The translations under genes and the position numbers were made by a program. From an uncultured Bacteroidia bacterium (GTDB lineage Bacteria; Bacteroidota; Bacteroidia; Bacteroidales; ML635J-15), in contig CADAXK010000019.1 of assembly GCA_902791865.1 (NCBI GenBank), positions 1 to 56,538 of the forward strand: a stretch of 56,538 bases of DNA. Direction: 5' to 3'. Under the pieces are notes generated by a model that saw only the letters and a list, made by a program, of their open reading frames with translations, did no database searches and had not been told where the DNA came from. How positions within the stretch are numbered: position 1 is the first letter of the stretch; every line of letters begins with the position of its first letter. This document shows, piece after piece, positions 36,133 to 46,002 of this stretch.

Positions 36133-36207
36133 TCGGGGTGGCCAGATTCGAACTGGCGACCCCCTGCTCCCAAAGCAGGTGCGCTAACCGGACTGCGCTA
36201 CACCCCG
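36133..36207 (-). tRNA. tRNA-Pro (anticodon TGG)
   Basis: The reverse strand folds as a 75-nt cloverleaf. The acceptor stem is CGGGGTG/CACCCCG with discriminator A, the anticodon stem CCTGC/GCAGG encloses TTTGGGA, and the T arm contains TTCGAAT. No CCA is encoded. A -7 box lies 11 nt upstream. Confidence 0.95.
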
Positions 36208-36218
36208 AAAAAGCGGTG

Positions 36219-36226
36219 CAAAGATA
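36219..36226 (-). promoter_or_regulatory. -7 box for tRNA-Pro
   Basis: Reverse-strand TATCTTTG, 11 nt before the tRNA 5' end. Confidence 0.65.
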
Positions 36227-36299
36227 ATACTATTTTTTGTGTCCGCAAAAAAATATTTCTCTTTTTTATGGGGTTGCTCAATATACCAAAAATATGGAT

Positions 36300-36307
36300 T
36301 ACCTTTG
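36300..36307 (+). promoter_or_regulatory. -7 box for the DUF4293 gene
   Basis: TACCTTTG, 14 nt before the ATG at 36322. Confidence 0.6.
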
Positions 36308-36321
36308 CAAAAAATTAGAAT

Positions 36322-36780
36322 ATGATACAGAGGATCCAAACATTATTTCTATTGCTTGCACTTGTGTGCATGGCAATCTTTTATTTTATTCCTTTCGGAA
36401 GCCTTGAAATAACCACCGAAGCAGGCATTTCTGATGTTCCTATGGGACTCTACGGCATTAACTTCGGAGAAGAACATTACTCCACAATACCAATGTTAGT
36501 ACTGGTGTCGTTTGTTGTGCTTACTATTATTGTTTCAATATTACTGTACAAGCACAGGATATTACAAATGAGAATTTGTGTTTTCAACATGATTCTTGCT
36601 CTAGGATGCACCGGACTTGCATTCTTCCTATTATATCAGGCATCAGAAAAATTTGCCACTAACTATTCTACCAGCATCCTTGTTGTTCTTCCCGTCGTTG
36701 CTGCAATATTCATTGCTTTGGCAATAAGAGGAATCGCCAAGGACGAAGCCCTAATAAGGTCAATTGATAGAATTAGGTAA
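36322..36780 (+). CDS. DUF4293 family membrane protein
   Basis: The 152-residue product has four membrane helices and starts MIQRIQTLFLLLALVCM, the opening shared by DUF4293 proteins, which are confined to Bacteroidota. Function is unknown. It is a single gene between tRNA-Pro and the convergent methyltransferase gene. Confidence 0.8.
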   Translation: MIQRIQTLFLLLALVCMAIFYFIPFGSLEITTEAGISDVPMGLYGINFGEEHYSTIPMLVLVSFVVLTIIVSILLYKHRILQMRICVFNMILALGCTGLAFFLLYQASEKFATNYSTSILVVLPVVAAIFIALAIRGIAKDEALIRSIDRIR

Positions 36781-36818
36781 AGGCAAATTGGCAACCATTG
36801 CGATATAATCAATACTAC

Positions 36819-36834
36819 CGCAAAGCATTGCGAT
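36819..36834. repeat. 16-bp palindromic element, also at 52514
   Basis: CGCAAAGCATTGCGAT forms a CGCAA/TTGCG stem and is identical to 52514-52529. Here it lies between the convergent DUF4293 and RlmI-like genes and may act as a weak hairpin. Confidence 0.6.
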
Positions 36835-36835
36835 A

Positions 36836-38014
36836 CTACTCGACTTCTATCATCAATCCTTTCAGGTATTCTCCTTCGGGATGGTAAATGCTTACTGGAT
36901 GGTCGATGGCATGTGGAAGCTGACGAACAATACGCACATTTCTGTGGGCGTTTGCTGCAGCCGTGAAAACCATTGTCTTGAAATCGTCCTTGCTTACAGC
37001 CTGAGAGCATGAGAAGGTGAAAATCAGTCCGCCCGGCTTAATCTTTTCTATAGCCTTCTGGTTTATGTTCTTGTAACCTTTCAATCCCTGTTGCAAACTG
37101 CGGTGGTTTTTTGCAAACGCCGGCGGGTCGAGGATTATAATATCAAAATTATTGTCAATAGTACCAAGATAATCAAGTACATCCTTTGCTACGCCCTTAT
37201 GCGGTGCATTGGTAAAATTCAGTTCCACATTGCGCTCGCAAAGTGCAATGGCTTTCTTTGAAATGTCAACTGTCTCGACATAGCTAGCACCGCCACGCAA
37301 TGCCGACAGCGAAAATCCGCCAGTATATCCGAAAGTATTAAGCACACGCTTGCCCGATGATAATTCGCCAACCAGTTTGCGGTTTTCGCGCTGGTCAACA
37401 AAAAAGCCAGTCTTCTGACCTTCGTAGAAATTGATCATCATACGGTTGCCACTTTCGCAAATCTCTCGCTCCTCAATTGTTTCACCCCAAACGAACGAAT
37501 CCTCTGTTTGAATATGCGGAATTGTTGCACTGCTCTTGTCGAATATGGATATAACCTTATCGCCCAACAAATTGCAGACAATTTTGGCAAACTGCGAAAA
37601 CAACCTGTACATTCCTACCGAATGAGCCTGAAAAACAACTACACCATTGTAGTAATCGACAATTAGACCAGGCATAAAGTCGCCCTCGCCGTTCACGAGG
37701 CGGAATACATTGGTGTCGGGCGAGTCGAAAAAGCCAAAATTGCGACGATAGTTTATTGCCGACTCAAATCTTTTGGTCCAGAATGCCTCATCGATGGCAT
37801 TATGTTCAAAATCAACGATTTTTGCAATTATACTGTCGTCTTGGTAATGTGCCGTTGCCAAATATCTGTTGTCGGACGAATAGATTTCCACCAAGTCGCC
37901 TTCCTGCGGATTACCCAACATTTTGGCGACTGCGCCCGAAAACACCCACGGATGACGGCGCATAAGCGACTTTTCCTTGTCGCGCTTCAATATTAAGCGT
38001 GGCGTGGCGTTCAT
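36836..38014 (-). CDS. rlmI: Class I SAM-dependent 23S rRNA methyltransferase, RlmI type
   Basis: The 392-residue product has an N-terminal PUA domain (HPWVFSGAVAKM, about residues 1-75), a central RlmI domain and a Rossmann methyltransferase with NTFGYTGGFSLSAL and the IILDPPAF catalytic motif. RlmI makes m5C1962 in E. coli 23S rRNA; the exact target here is inferred. It follows the unknown gene at 38020 by 5 nt. Confidence 0.88.
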   Translation of the reverse strand: MNATPRLILKRDKEKSLMRRHPWVFSGAVAKMLGNPQEGDLVEIYSSDNRYLATAHYQDDSIIAKIVDFEHNAIDEAFWTKRFESAINYRRNFGFFDSPDTNVFRLVNGEGDFMPGLIVDYYNGVVVFQAHSVGMYRLFSQFAKIVCNLLGDKVISIFDKSSATIPHIQTEDSFVWGETIEEREICESGNRMMINFYEGQKTGFFVDQRENRKLVGELSSGKRVLNTFGYTGGFSLSALRGGASYVETVDISKKAIALCERNVELNFTNAPHKGVAKDVLDYLGTIDNNFDIIILDPPAFAKNHRSLQQGLKGYKNINQKAIEKIKPGGLIFTFSCSQAVSKDDFKTMVFTAAANAHRNVRIVRQLPHAIDHPVSIYHPEGEYLKGLMIEVE

Positions 38015-38019
38015 ACAAA

Positions 38020-38730
38020 TTATTTATCACCACCCATCTGCGGAAGTCCCTTTATGGCATTGTACTCGAAACCGAGGCGCTTGCCAGTCTGCATCTTCGA
38101 CTTGTTGATGCGCTCCTTCATATAGTCGACGTTTACAATCTTCACATCGTTGTACGGTGGAACCAGCAGGTCGAACTTAAGCACATAAGCAATTGCAGAC
38201 TCAACAAGCTGATGTAGACTTTCGTAGTCGATTTTATTCTTGCCGAAAGCAGGATAGCCGAAACCCAGTTCGCGACGACCTTCAATGAAGAAAGTGCTTT
38301 CGTTGTTGATGAACATACGGCCAATCAGATAGCCAAGGTCCTCGTCCCTGTTGTACTTGAACGAATCGGCTAAGAAGTTGTAGATATTAATTATTCCCGA
38401 ATATGTAACCAACGGACGGTCAATATAGTAACTGTCTTTCCAAATTTCGTGGTTGCGCGGGAATTCGAATATGTTGGAGTGCATATTGAATATCAGCAAA
38501 TCGCCAGCAACCTTGATTTCAGTCTCGAACAGACCACGGTCGCGGTATTCGAGCTTTATTCTGTCGTCGGCATCCTTCAGGATTTCATTGTATTCGATTA
38601 CAATGTCGTGCAATACCTTTTTCAGAATCGAAAATGCCTCCTTAGTATTGTCGTAAACAACCTGTTTCAGCTGCGACTTCTCGAGCATGGTCTTTATTAT
38701 TCCGTCGCGTATTTCTGTATCTCTTTCCAT
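38020..38730 (-). CDS. Conserved protein of unknown function
   Basis: This 236-residue soluble protein has no signal peptide or membrane helix. It has an N-terminal helical stretch and a mixed alpha/beta body with GRRELGFGYPAFGKNKIDY and a basic C-terminal end. I do not recognise a characterised domain. It looks like a Bacteroidota-conserved protein, and close linkage to the RlmI-like gene (5 nt) hints at one transcript. Confidence 0.7.
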   Translation of the reverse strand: MERDTEIRDGIIKTMLEKSQLKQVVYDNTKEAFSILKKVLHDIVIEYNEILKDADDRIKLEYRDRGLFETEIKVAGDLLIFNMHSNIFEFPRNHEIWKDSYYIDRPLVTYSGIINIYNFLADSFKYNRDEDLGYLIGRMFINNESTFFIEGRRELGFGYPAFGKNKIDYESLHQLVESAIAYVLKFDLLVPPYNDVKIVNVDYMKERINKSKMQTGKRLGFEYNAIKGLPQMGGDK

Positions 38731-38753
38731 ACGATGTTTCTCTATGTTGGGCT

Positions 38754-38780
38754 TGAAGGCTCAAAGGCTAACAGGCTTAA
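38754..38780 (-). repeat. GGCT-type intergenic repeat, copy 2
   Basis: Identical over 27 bp to 18101-18127. It lies in the gap between proS and the unknown gene. Confidence 0.8.
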
Positions 38781-38858
38781 AGACTTTTAGCCCATTTTTG
38801 CATCCTCTCAACCAACTTGCAATAACTTTTAACTCTTAACTATTAACTTTCAACTGTT

Positions 38859-40331
38859 TTAGTACGCTTTTGCAAACAGCACTCTCCTCTTTGATGGTTT
38901 GCCAGAATAAACACAAACGCCGTCTTCCTCGGGAGCATCCATCGGGATACAACGGATAGTAGCCTTGGTTTCTTCCTTGATTTTAGCTTCGGTTTCTGCA
39001 GTACCGTCCCAGTGTGCAAGAATGAAGCCTGGAGTTTCCTCGATTACGCGCTTGAACTCGTCCCATGTGTCAACCTTATAGGTATGTGCTGCCCTATAGT
39101 CGTATGCCTTCTTGTAGATGTTCTTCTGGATGTCCTCGAGCAAGTTCTTGATGTGTTCGATAATGCCATCATCTGCAACATTTTCCTTGGTCAGAGTGTC
39201 GCGGCGGGCAACTTCCCATGTATGGTTTTCGTAGTCGTTAGGACCAATTGCCAGACGTACAGGAACTCCCTTCATTTCCCACTCTGCAAACTTGAATCCC
39301 GGACGCTGAGTGTCGCGGTCGTCGTACTTGTAGCTTATGCCAGCAGCCTTCAGTTTTGCGCAAAGTTCGTTTACGCGTTCCGATATCATAGCAAGCTGTT
39401 CGTCGGTCTTGTAAATAGGAACGATGACAACCTGAATAGGAGCCAGATGCGGCGGCAAAACAAGACCATTGTCATCAGAATGAGCCATAATGAGCGCACC
39501 CATCAGACGGGTAGAAACGCCCCACGAAGTTGCCCATACATATTCGGGCTTGTTTTCCTTGTTGAGGAAAGTAACGTCGAATGCCTTTGCGAAATTCTGT
39601 GCAAGGAAGTGCGAAGTACCAGCCTGTAAAGCCTTTCCGTCCTGCATGAGAGCCTCGATGCAGAAAGTTTCTTCGGCACCGGCAAAGCGCTCGCTGTCGG
39701 TCTTGCGACCGATAACTACCGGAACACCAAGGTAATTTTCGACAAAGTCGGAATAAACGTGAACCATCTTGTCGGCTTCTTCCATAGCCTCCTCCTTGGT
39801 AGCGTGTGCGGTATGACCTTCCTGCCACAGGAATTCGGCAGTACGCAGGAACAAACGAGTACGCATTTCCCAACGAACAACATTTGCCCACTGGTTAACA
39901 AGTATAGGTAGGTCGCGGTACGACTTAACCCAGTTGCGGTAGGTATTCCAGATTATGGTTTCGGAAGTCGGACGAACAATGAGTTCTTCCTCTAGTTTTG
40001 CTTCTGGGTCGACTTCAACAGCCGTCTTGTCGGCATTGGTGCGAAGACGATAATGAGTTACCACTGCGCACTCCTTTGCAAAACCTTCAACATGGTCGGC
40101 TTCGCGACTGAAAAACGACTTTGGAATAAATAGCGGGAAATATGCGTTTGTGTGACCTGTTTCCTTGAACATTTTGTCAAGAATATCATGCATCTTTTCC
40201 CATATCGAATAACCGTAAGGCTTGATAACCATACATCCTCTAACTGCGGACTGTTCCGCCAGATCTGCCTGAACAACAAGCTCGTTGTACCATTGAGAAT
40301 AATTCTCAGATCTCTTCGTCAACTTTGCCAT
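38859..40331 (-). CDS. proS: Prolyl-tRNA synthetase (short, eukaryote-like type)
   Basis: The 490-residue class II synthetase has motif 2 and 3 elements ([20 protein letters not shown] and [19 protein letters not shown]) and an anticodon-binding domain ([12 protein letters not shown]). It lacks the editing insertion and has the short C-terminal domain typical of the ProS type 3 family. It charges tRNA-Pro, a gene for which lies 2.6 kb away on the same strand. Confidence 0.95.
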   Translation of the reverse strand: MAKLTKRSENYSQWYNELVVQADLAEQSAVRGCMVIKPYGYSIWEKMHDILDKMFKETGHTNAYFPLFIPKSFFSREADHVEGFAKECAVVTHYRLRTNADKTAVEVDPEAKLEEELIVRPTSETIIWNTYRNWVKSYRDLPILVNQWANVVRWEMRTRLFLRTAEFLWQEGHTAHATKEEAMEEADKMVHVYSDFVENYLGVPVVIGRKTDSERFAGAEETFCIEALMQDGKALQAGTSHFLAQNFAKAFDVTFLNKENKPEYVWATSWGVSTRLMGALIMAHSDDNGLVLPPHLAPIQVVIVPIYKTDEQLAMISERVNELCAKLKAAGISYKYDDRDTQRPGFKFAEWEMKGVPVRLAIGPNDYENHTWEVARRDTLTKENVADDGIIEHIKNLLEDIQKNIYKKAYDYRAAHTYKVDTWDEFKRVIEETPGFILAHWDGTAETEAKIKEETKATIRCIPMDAPEEDGVCVYSGKPSKRRVLFAKAY

Positions 40332-40373
40332 CTTATCTTGGTATAAAATTTGTTATTGCGTTAAAAAAATTAT

Positions 40374-40381
40374 TATTTTTG
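40374..40381 (+). promoter_or_regulatory. -7 box for the Tyr/His/Ser-rich lipoprotein operon
   Basis: TATTTTTG, 31 nt before the ATG at 40413. Confidence 0.55.
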
Positions 40382-40412
40382 AAGTTACAAAATTAGAAAA
40401 AATTTCATCACT

Positions 40413-42002
40413 ATGAAACATTTGTTTTACATATTGACCATTGTGCTTCTCACCCTAGCATCTTGCGAGTCAAACCTTTATACAACAAAGGTTTACGATG
40501 ATGCTTACTACAGCAAAAGCAAGGAAGAAGTGATGCCTTCAAAAACTACAACCGCCGACAATTACGAAAGCAATCCAACTACTCCCGAAGGCACATATAA
40601 CCCCGAAGACGGATATTATCACAACGACGACGGTACTGTAACATATTACACCGAAGGCGACAACAAATCATATTCCGACGATTATAGTTATGGCAATAGC
40701 GACAGCTACTACGACTACGACGGCAGTGGGAACTACATCGAAAACAACTATTACTACATAGGCGACGACTACTATTACACCTCGCACTTCCGCAGGTTCG
40801 GTACATACTATACGCCTGTGTATTACTACGACCCATATTGGGATCCGTGGTACACACCTTATTATTCGTACAGTTACTACTACGATCCGTACTTCTATTC
40901 GTGGTACTACTCGCCATATTACTACACACCATACTATCACCACCACTATGGATATTACAGCCATTACTACGGATGGGGATGGAACGATTACGGATACTGG
41001 CACAACCATCACAATCATCATGGACACAACCATGGTCATAACAACGGACATGGACCAAACGACGACAACGTTTTCGGTTCAACCTACTATGGACACCGCG
41101 GTTCGATGAGTGGCTACAACGGAGGTAGCGGACGCTTTATAAGCGGTAGCAATAGCGGCAACAACAATACCACCACAACAACAACCACTATAAAAAATCC
41201 AACTACAAATACAGGCAGAATTATTGATAATTCTAGCGCAACAACCTCACGAGCAGATGACAATAATGGGGCAAACGCAACTAGAGTTTCAAATGGTAGC
41301 TCCGAAACTAAAGATAACGGCAACAGAATAAATTCTGGGTCAAGTGCCACCAAGGAACCTGCAAACGGAAATTCGACATCGAGGATAAACTCTTCCGAAA
41401 ATGTTAGCAGTTCATCTGCAACCAAGGAACCTGCAAGTAATAATAACAACTCGAGCAACAGAGATAACTCATCTGTCAGCAACAACTCAAGTTCTACGAC
41501 AAGCAAGGAACCTTCCAACAATTCAAGTAACAGGGTAAACTCGTCGAGCAGCAACCGCAGCTACAACAAGCCGAGCAGTTCAAGTTCGAGCAACTACAAC
41601 TCATCGTCGAGACCCTCAAGCAGCAGCTCTTCAAGTTCCAGCAGACCTTCATCGAGCAGCAGCTCAAGTAGTTCAACATCAAGACCATCGAGCAGTAGTT
41701 CTAGCAGTTATAATTCATCTTCAAGACCATCATCGAGCAGCAGTTCAAGCAGCTCAAGGTCTTACAACAGCAGTTCTTCGAGTTCGAGCAGCAGACCGTC
41801 ATCAAGCGGAAGCTACAACTCCTCAAGCAGTTCGAGCAGAAGTTACTCACCTTCATCAAGCAGTAGCAGTTCTCGCTCAAGCAGCAGTTACAGCGGAAGT
41901 TCTCATTCAAGTTCTTCGTCATCGCATTCAAGTTCTTCTCACTCGAGCTCTAGCTCATCACATTCAAGTTCATCGTCACACTCAAGTTCAGGAAGGAGAT
42001 AA
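40413..42002 (+). CDS. Low-complexity lipoprotein rich in Tyr, His and Ser
   Basis: The 529-residue product has a lipoprotein signal with Cys18 (LTLASC). Residues about 20-85 are acidic and Thr/Asn-rich. Residues about 85-215 are dominated by Tyr, with Trp, Pro, Asp and then a His/Asn/Gly cluster (HNHHGHNHGHNNGHG). A Thr/Asn linker follows, and the last 190 residues are mostly Ser with spaced Arg-Pro, Tyr-Asn and His. The Ser run uses both AGC/AGT and TCN codons, so it is kept at protein level and is not a simple DNA microsatellite. It lies 3 nt before a FadL-type barrel gene. Function is unknown; a surface polymer or metal-binding role is only a guess. Confidence 0.85.
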   Translation: MKHLFYILTIVLLTLASCESNLYTTKVYDDAYYSKSKEEVMPSKTTTADNYESNPTTPEGTYNPEDGYYHNDDGTVTYYTEGDNKSYSDDYSYGNSDSYYDYDGSGNYIENNYYYIGDDYYYTSHFRRFGTYYTPVYYYDPYWDPWYTPYYSYSYYYDPYFYSWYYSPYYYTPYYHHHYGYYSHYYGWGWNDYGYWHNHHNHHGHNHGHNNGHGPNDDNVFGSTYYGHRGSMSGYNGGSGRFISGSNSGNNNTTTTTTTIKNPTTNTGRIIDNSSATTSRADDNNGANATRVSNGSSETKDNGNRINSGSSATKEPANGNSTSRINSSENVSSSSATKEPASNNNNSSNRDNSSVSNNSSSTTSKEPSNNSSNRVNSSSSNRSYNKPSSSSSSNYNSSSRPSSSSSSSSSRPSSSSSSSSSTSRPSSSSSSSYNSSSRPSSSSSSSSSRSYNSSSSSSSSRPSSSGSYNSSSSSSRSYSPSSSSSSSRSSSSYSGSSHSSSSSSHSSSSHSSSSSSHSSSSSHSSSGRR

Positions 42003-42005
42003 GTC

Positions 42006-43460
42006 ATGAAAAAGTTAGTATTTAGCATATTTGCAATATTTCTGTGCGCATTGGCAATAGCACAGAATGAAACCGACGCATTAAGGTATTCTTTCTATAT
42101 GCCTAGCGGTACAGCACGCGCCAACGGAATGGCAGGTTCGTTCGGAGCATTGGGAGCCGACCCGTCAGTAATCGGATTCAACCCTGCAAGCATGGGCGTT
42201 TACAAGACAACTCAGCTCTCGTTCTCGCCAAGTTTCAAGATTAACAACACCGAATCTTCGTATCTTGGAACAAAGAACCGCGACTACAGCGCAAACTACT
42301 TCGACATCAACGAAGCTTCCTTCGTACAGGCAATAGAAAGAAAAAACGACAACATAGGATTAACCTATTTCGTATGGGGATTTTCATACAACAAGCTTAA
42401 CAAGTTCTCGGAGAATGTAGGCATAACTGGCATAAACGACAATAGTTCACTTACCGACTGGTTTGCAACAAGAGCCAACGGCACAAACTATTCAGCACTT
42501 GGCGACAACGATCCGTTCTACAGCCACCTTGCATGGGAAACATACCTCATCGACCCTATTGCTGATACAATAACCGACCAGTATGTTAGCGCATACGACC
42601 AGTACGGCGAAAAGCAAAGCCAAAGAATAACAAAGAAAGGTTCACTTGGAGAATACAATATCGCTATTGCATTCAACTTCAAGCACAAAATATTTGTAGG
42701 TATGAACCTTGGAATACAGTCGGTAAACTACAGGCAGAACATAATATCGTATGAAAATAGGGAAAACGTCACAAACGGACCGAAAACCTTTTCTTTCGAG
42801 GATTATGTAAGAACTACAGGAAGCGGCGTTAATTTCAAGCTCGGCATACTTTACTCACCAATCGAAATGATAAGGTTCGGAGCATCAATACATACACCGA
42901 CATCGCTGAGCCTTAGGGACAGATACAACACGGCATGCGCAACACAGCTTGGAGACTCCACAATGACATACCAGTCGCCAGAAGGCGAATTCGAGTACAA
43001 CATACTGTCGCCACTTAGGGCAAATGCTAGCATCTGCGTTATTCCAAACGAACACATTCTAATTAACTTTGATTACGACCTTGCAAACTACAACTCGATA
43101 AAAATGAGAAGCGAGGACTATGATTTTGCAACTGAAACACAAAATATCATAAACAACTACAAGGTGGGACACTGCGTAAAGTTAGGTGCCGAATATAGAT
43201 TAGGAGCACTGAACATGCGACTCGGAGGTGCATATTATACAAGCCCATACAAGAGTTCATCGCCAAATAGCAACTCCAATACATGGCTCGTAAGCGCTGG
43301 ACTGGGATTCCGCACTAACTATTTCTTCTTCGACATTGCATACTCGTACCTGCAAAATTCGTATGTGTACTATATGTACGAAGGCCTTGTATCAAGCGAT
43401 CCGAGCAAGGTAAAGTTCAATCGCCATCAAATATCTTTTACGCTTGGATGTAAATTCTAA
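42006..43460 (+). CDS. Outer-membrane beta-barrel, OmpP1/FadL-like
   Basis: The 484-residue product has a signal peptide (MKKLVFSIFAIFLCALAIAQ), then YSFYMPSGTARANGMAGSFG, ADPSVIGFNPASMG, a pattern seen in FadL/OmpP1 transporters of Bacteroidota. Amphipathic strands follow, and it ends in Phe as outer-membrane barrels do. FadL proteins let hydrophobic compounds across the outer membrane; the substrate is unknown. It starts 3 nt after the lipoprotein stop, so the two are almost certainly co-transcribed. A terminator follows. Confidence 0.8.
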   Translation: MKKLVFSIFAIFLCALAIAQNETDALRYSFYMPSGTARANGMAGSFGALGADPSVIGFNPASMGVYKTTQLSFSPSFKINNTESSYLGTKNRDYSANYFDINEASFVQAIERKNDNIGLTYFVWGFSYNKLNKFSENVGITGINDNSSLTDWFATRANGTNYSALGDNDPFYSHLAWETYLIDPIADTITDQYVSAYDQYGEKQSQRITKKGSLGEYNIAIAFNFKHKIFVGMNLGIQSVNYRQNIISYENRENVTNGPKTFSFEDYVRTTGSGVNFKLGILYSPIEMIRFGASIHTPTSLSLRDRYNTACATQLGDSTMTYQSPEGEFEYNILSPLRANASICVIPNEHILINFDYDLANYNSIKMRSEDYDFATETQNIINNYKVGHCVKLGAEYRLGALNMRLGGAYYTSPYKSSSPNSNSNTWLVSAGLGFRTNYFFFDIAYSYLQNSYVYYMYEGLVSSDPSKVKFNRHQISFTLGCKF

Positions 43461-43498
43461 CCATAACGGAATTAATCAACTATACACAAAAATATCAC

Positions 43499-43532
43499 AG
43501 GAGTGGCCAAATGTAAAAGCCACTCCTTTTTT
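43499..43532 (+). terminator. Terminator after the FadL-like gene
   Basis: AGGAGTGGC (43499-43507) pairs with GCCACTCCT (43519-43527), and T6 follows. Confidence 0.85.
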
Positions 43533-43588
43533 ATACCCAGCTGCAAAACAATCTACAATTATTTTTCGGACAATAATGATTGATTTAT

Positions 43589-43596
43589 TACTTTTG
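43589..43596 (+). promoter_or_regulatory. -7 box just before the tamL start
   Basis: TACTTTTG, 7 nt before the ATG at 43604. It lies downstream of the ATG at 43580, which argues against that longer start, and predicts a leaderless or almost leaderless mRNA. Confidence 0.6.
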
Positions 43597-43603
43597 CGAC
43601 ATT

Positions 43604-45952
43604 ATGGGTTGCCGAACCTACATATCGTGTATATATGTTTTATTGCTGGCTTCAATATTCGTATTGCTTGTCACAATGACCTCTTGCCGTGCGACAAAAT
43701 TTGTTGGCGAAGGAGAATACCTTCTTGTAAAAAACAAGGTTAAGTGCGACAACAATAGCATAAAAGAGGAAGACCTCATGCTTACTTTAAGCCAGAAGAG
43801 CAACAAAAAAATACTCGGATTAGTACCATTCAATCTGCATGTATATAATTTCATGAAAAGTGGCAAACCTCGCAAATGGAAAGAAAAACTTGCAAATTCA
43901 ATAGGAGAAGAACCTACCATTTATGCAATTGAGGCAACAAACAAAAGCATAGAAAACATAAATGCATACATGGCAAGCCAATCGTACTACCGTTCATCGG
44001 TAAGCGTAGAAGAACACTTCAACAAACATAAGAAAGCAAAGGTAAAATACACCATCACATCTGGTCCATCATACAAAATATCGGATATCAGTTACGACAT
44101 TTCGGACGAAACAATCAGAGAACTGTTTTTCTCCGACACCGCAAATACCATCATAAAGAAAGGACATAGCTTCAATACCGATACCTTGAAAGCCGAGAGG
44201 GAACGTATAACGAGGTTCTTCAAACTCAACGGCTACTACTACTTCTCCATAAACAATGTGCATTTCTTTGCAGACACTCTCCAAGGCGACTGCACCGTGA
44301 AACTTACCACCAGCATACAAAAGACGGAAAATGCCGTAGACGATGCTTTCCAGAGTCAAACAATACGAAATGTAAACATATACACGAATTACGACCTTAC
44401 CAAGAACAATGATTCGATAGGAAAACAGACAAACATGTTCGTCAAGGACGGCATAAAGTTTACATACGACGGCAAGATGTCGCACAAAACATCGGTATTC
44501 ATGCAATCGTGCTTCTTCAAGCCGGATGAAAAGTACAGCATACGCGATGTAGAGGACACATACAGCCACCTGTCGAGCCTAAAGCAGTTCCGCCTAATAA
44601 ACATTAAGCTTACTCCGCCCGACATAGAAGAGGTTCACCTTGAGAATATCAGCAAGCGTTTCCTCGATGCCAACATTTACCTTGCTCCAATGAAACGACA
44701 ATCGTTCAACATAGAACTTGAAGGCAGCAACACATCGGGCAACTTAGGTATGGCTGGGGTATTGTCGTACAAGAACAGAAATATTTTCCGTGGTGCACAG
44801 ATTTTTTCGGCAAAAGCAAACATTTCGTTCCAGACATCAGCAATTTTTGACACAGTAACAAACAAGGAAATCAAGTCGAAATTCTTCAATACGCTCGAAT
44901 ATGGTGGGGAAATCAAGCTAACTTTCCCAAAACTGCTCCTTCCCTTCTTTAACAATTTCGAGTTCATCAAACGCCACGACCCCAAAACACAATTAAGCGT
45001 TTCGTTCAACTACCAAAACCGCCCAGACTACACTCGCACCATTGCGAACCTTAATTTCGGCTACAGCTGGATTGGATACAAGAACAAAAACATCACGCAC
45101 TACATAAACCCAATAGAACTGTACTGGGTAAAAATTCTCGATTTCAGCGAGGACTTCAGGCGAAGAATACAAAACCTATACATCAAGTATTCGTATGAAG
45201 ACCAATTCCTCATGGTTTTCAGTTACGATATGATATTCAACAACCAGAATGTAAACGTAAAGAGGAACTTCACTTATTTCTGGCTAAATGTCGAAACATG
45301 CGGAAACTTATTGTACGGCATATATTCAGCATGCAAGATCGAGAAGGAATCGGATTCGTATAAGCTTCTCGGCGTCGAATTTGCACAGTATGTAAAAGCC
45401 GACTTTGATTACCGCTTCTACAACATCATAGATGAGAGAAACACAATGGTTTACCGTGCATTTTTCGGCATTGGACTTCCGTATGGCAACTCAACCAAAG
45501 GTTTGCCTTTCGTAAAAAGGTATTTCATAGGTGGTGCCAACGACATTAGAGCATGGCAAGTGCGCACTCTTGGTCCTGGCTCCTACTCCAACATCTACCG
45601 CAACTACGACCAAATTGCTGACATGAAGTTGATGTTCAACATGGAATATCGTTTTTCTATAGTTTCGTTCCTACAGGGTGCACTTTTCATCGATGCGGGA
45701 AACATCTGGGCTATTGACAAAAATGATAACAGAACTGGCGCATTGTTCAAATTTACTGAATTTTATAAGCAAATTGCGATGGGAACAGGTTTCGGACTAC
45801 GTTTCGACCTTAAGTTCCTCGTCCTTCGTTTCGACATTGGAATCCCAGTGTACAACCCATCGCTAACAGGTACCGATGCTTGGTTCGAATCGTTTAAGCC
45901 ATTCAAGGTTAACAAGTTTACGCTGAATTTCGGTATCGGATATCCGTTCTAA
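43604..45952 (+). CDS. tamL: TamL-like lipoprotein of the BamA/TamA (Omp85) superfamily
   Basis: The start at 43604 is chosen from the promoter position. The 782-residue product has a lipobox (VTMTSC) and RATKFVGEGEYLLVKNKV, the TamL opening. POTRA-like repeats follow (for example ITSGPSYKISDISYDI, residues about 150-370). The C-terminal 16-strand-type barrel includes FIGGANDIRAWQVRTLGPG and ends FGIGYPF. TamL is the lipid-anchored Bacteroidota version of TamA and works with TamB in outer-membrane protein or lipid assembly. No tamB is in the window. Confidence 0.85.
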   Translation: MGCRTYISCIYVLLLASIFVLLVTMTSCRATKFVGEGEYLLVKNKVKCDNNSIKEEDLMLTLSQKSNKKILGLVPFNLHVYNFMKSGKPRKWKEKLANSIGEEPTIYAIEATNKSIENINAYMASQSYYRSSVSVEEHFNKHKKAKVKYTITSGPSYKISDISYDISDETIRELFFSDTANTIIKKGHSFNTDTLKAERERITRFFKLNGYYYFSINNVHFFADTLQGDCTVKLTTSIQKTENAVDDAFQSQTIRNVNIYTNYDLTKNNDSIGKQTNMFVKDGIKFTYDGKMSHKTSVFMQSCFFKPDEKYSIRDVEDTYSHLSSLKQFRLINIKLTPPDIEEVHLENISKRFLDANIYLAPMKRQSFNIELEGSNTSGNLGMAGVLSYKNRNIFRGAQIFSAKANISFQTSAIFDTVTNKEIKSKFFNTLEYGGEIKLTFPKLLLPFFNNFEFIKRHDPKTQLSVSFNYQNRPDYTRTIANLNFGYSWIGYKNKNITHYINPIELYWVKILDFSEDFRRRIQNLYIKYSYEDQFLMVFSYDMIFNNQNVNVKRNFTYFWLNVETCGNLLYGIYSACKIEKESDSYKLLGVEFAQYVKADFDYRFYNIIDERNTMVYRAFFGIGLPYGNSTKGLPFVKRYFIGGANDIRAWQVRTLGPGSYSNIYRNYDQIADMKLMFNMEYRFSIVSFLQGALFIDAGNIWAIDKNDNRTGALFKFTEFYKQIAMGTGFGLRFDLKFLVLRFDIGIPVYNPSLTGTDAWFESFKPFKVNKFTLNFGIGYPF

Positions 45953-46002
45953 GGCTTCGCTCGTTTGAATGCCTGCGGCGTTTTGAAAATTTCTAGGCTT
46001 AC

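Noticed and set aside
36133..36207. Integration site at tRNA-Pro
   Set aside because: No integrase, no duplicated tRNA 3' end and only housekeeping genes on either side.
40579..41082. Antisense ORFs over the Tyr/Ser-rich lipoprotein (also 41114-41554)
   Set aside because: Their Cys/Ser/Val/Leu-rich runs are the complement of the biased codons of the real gene.
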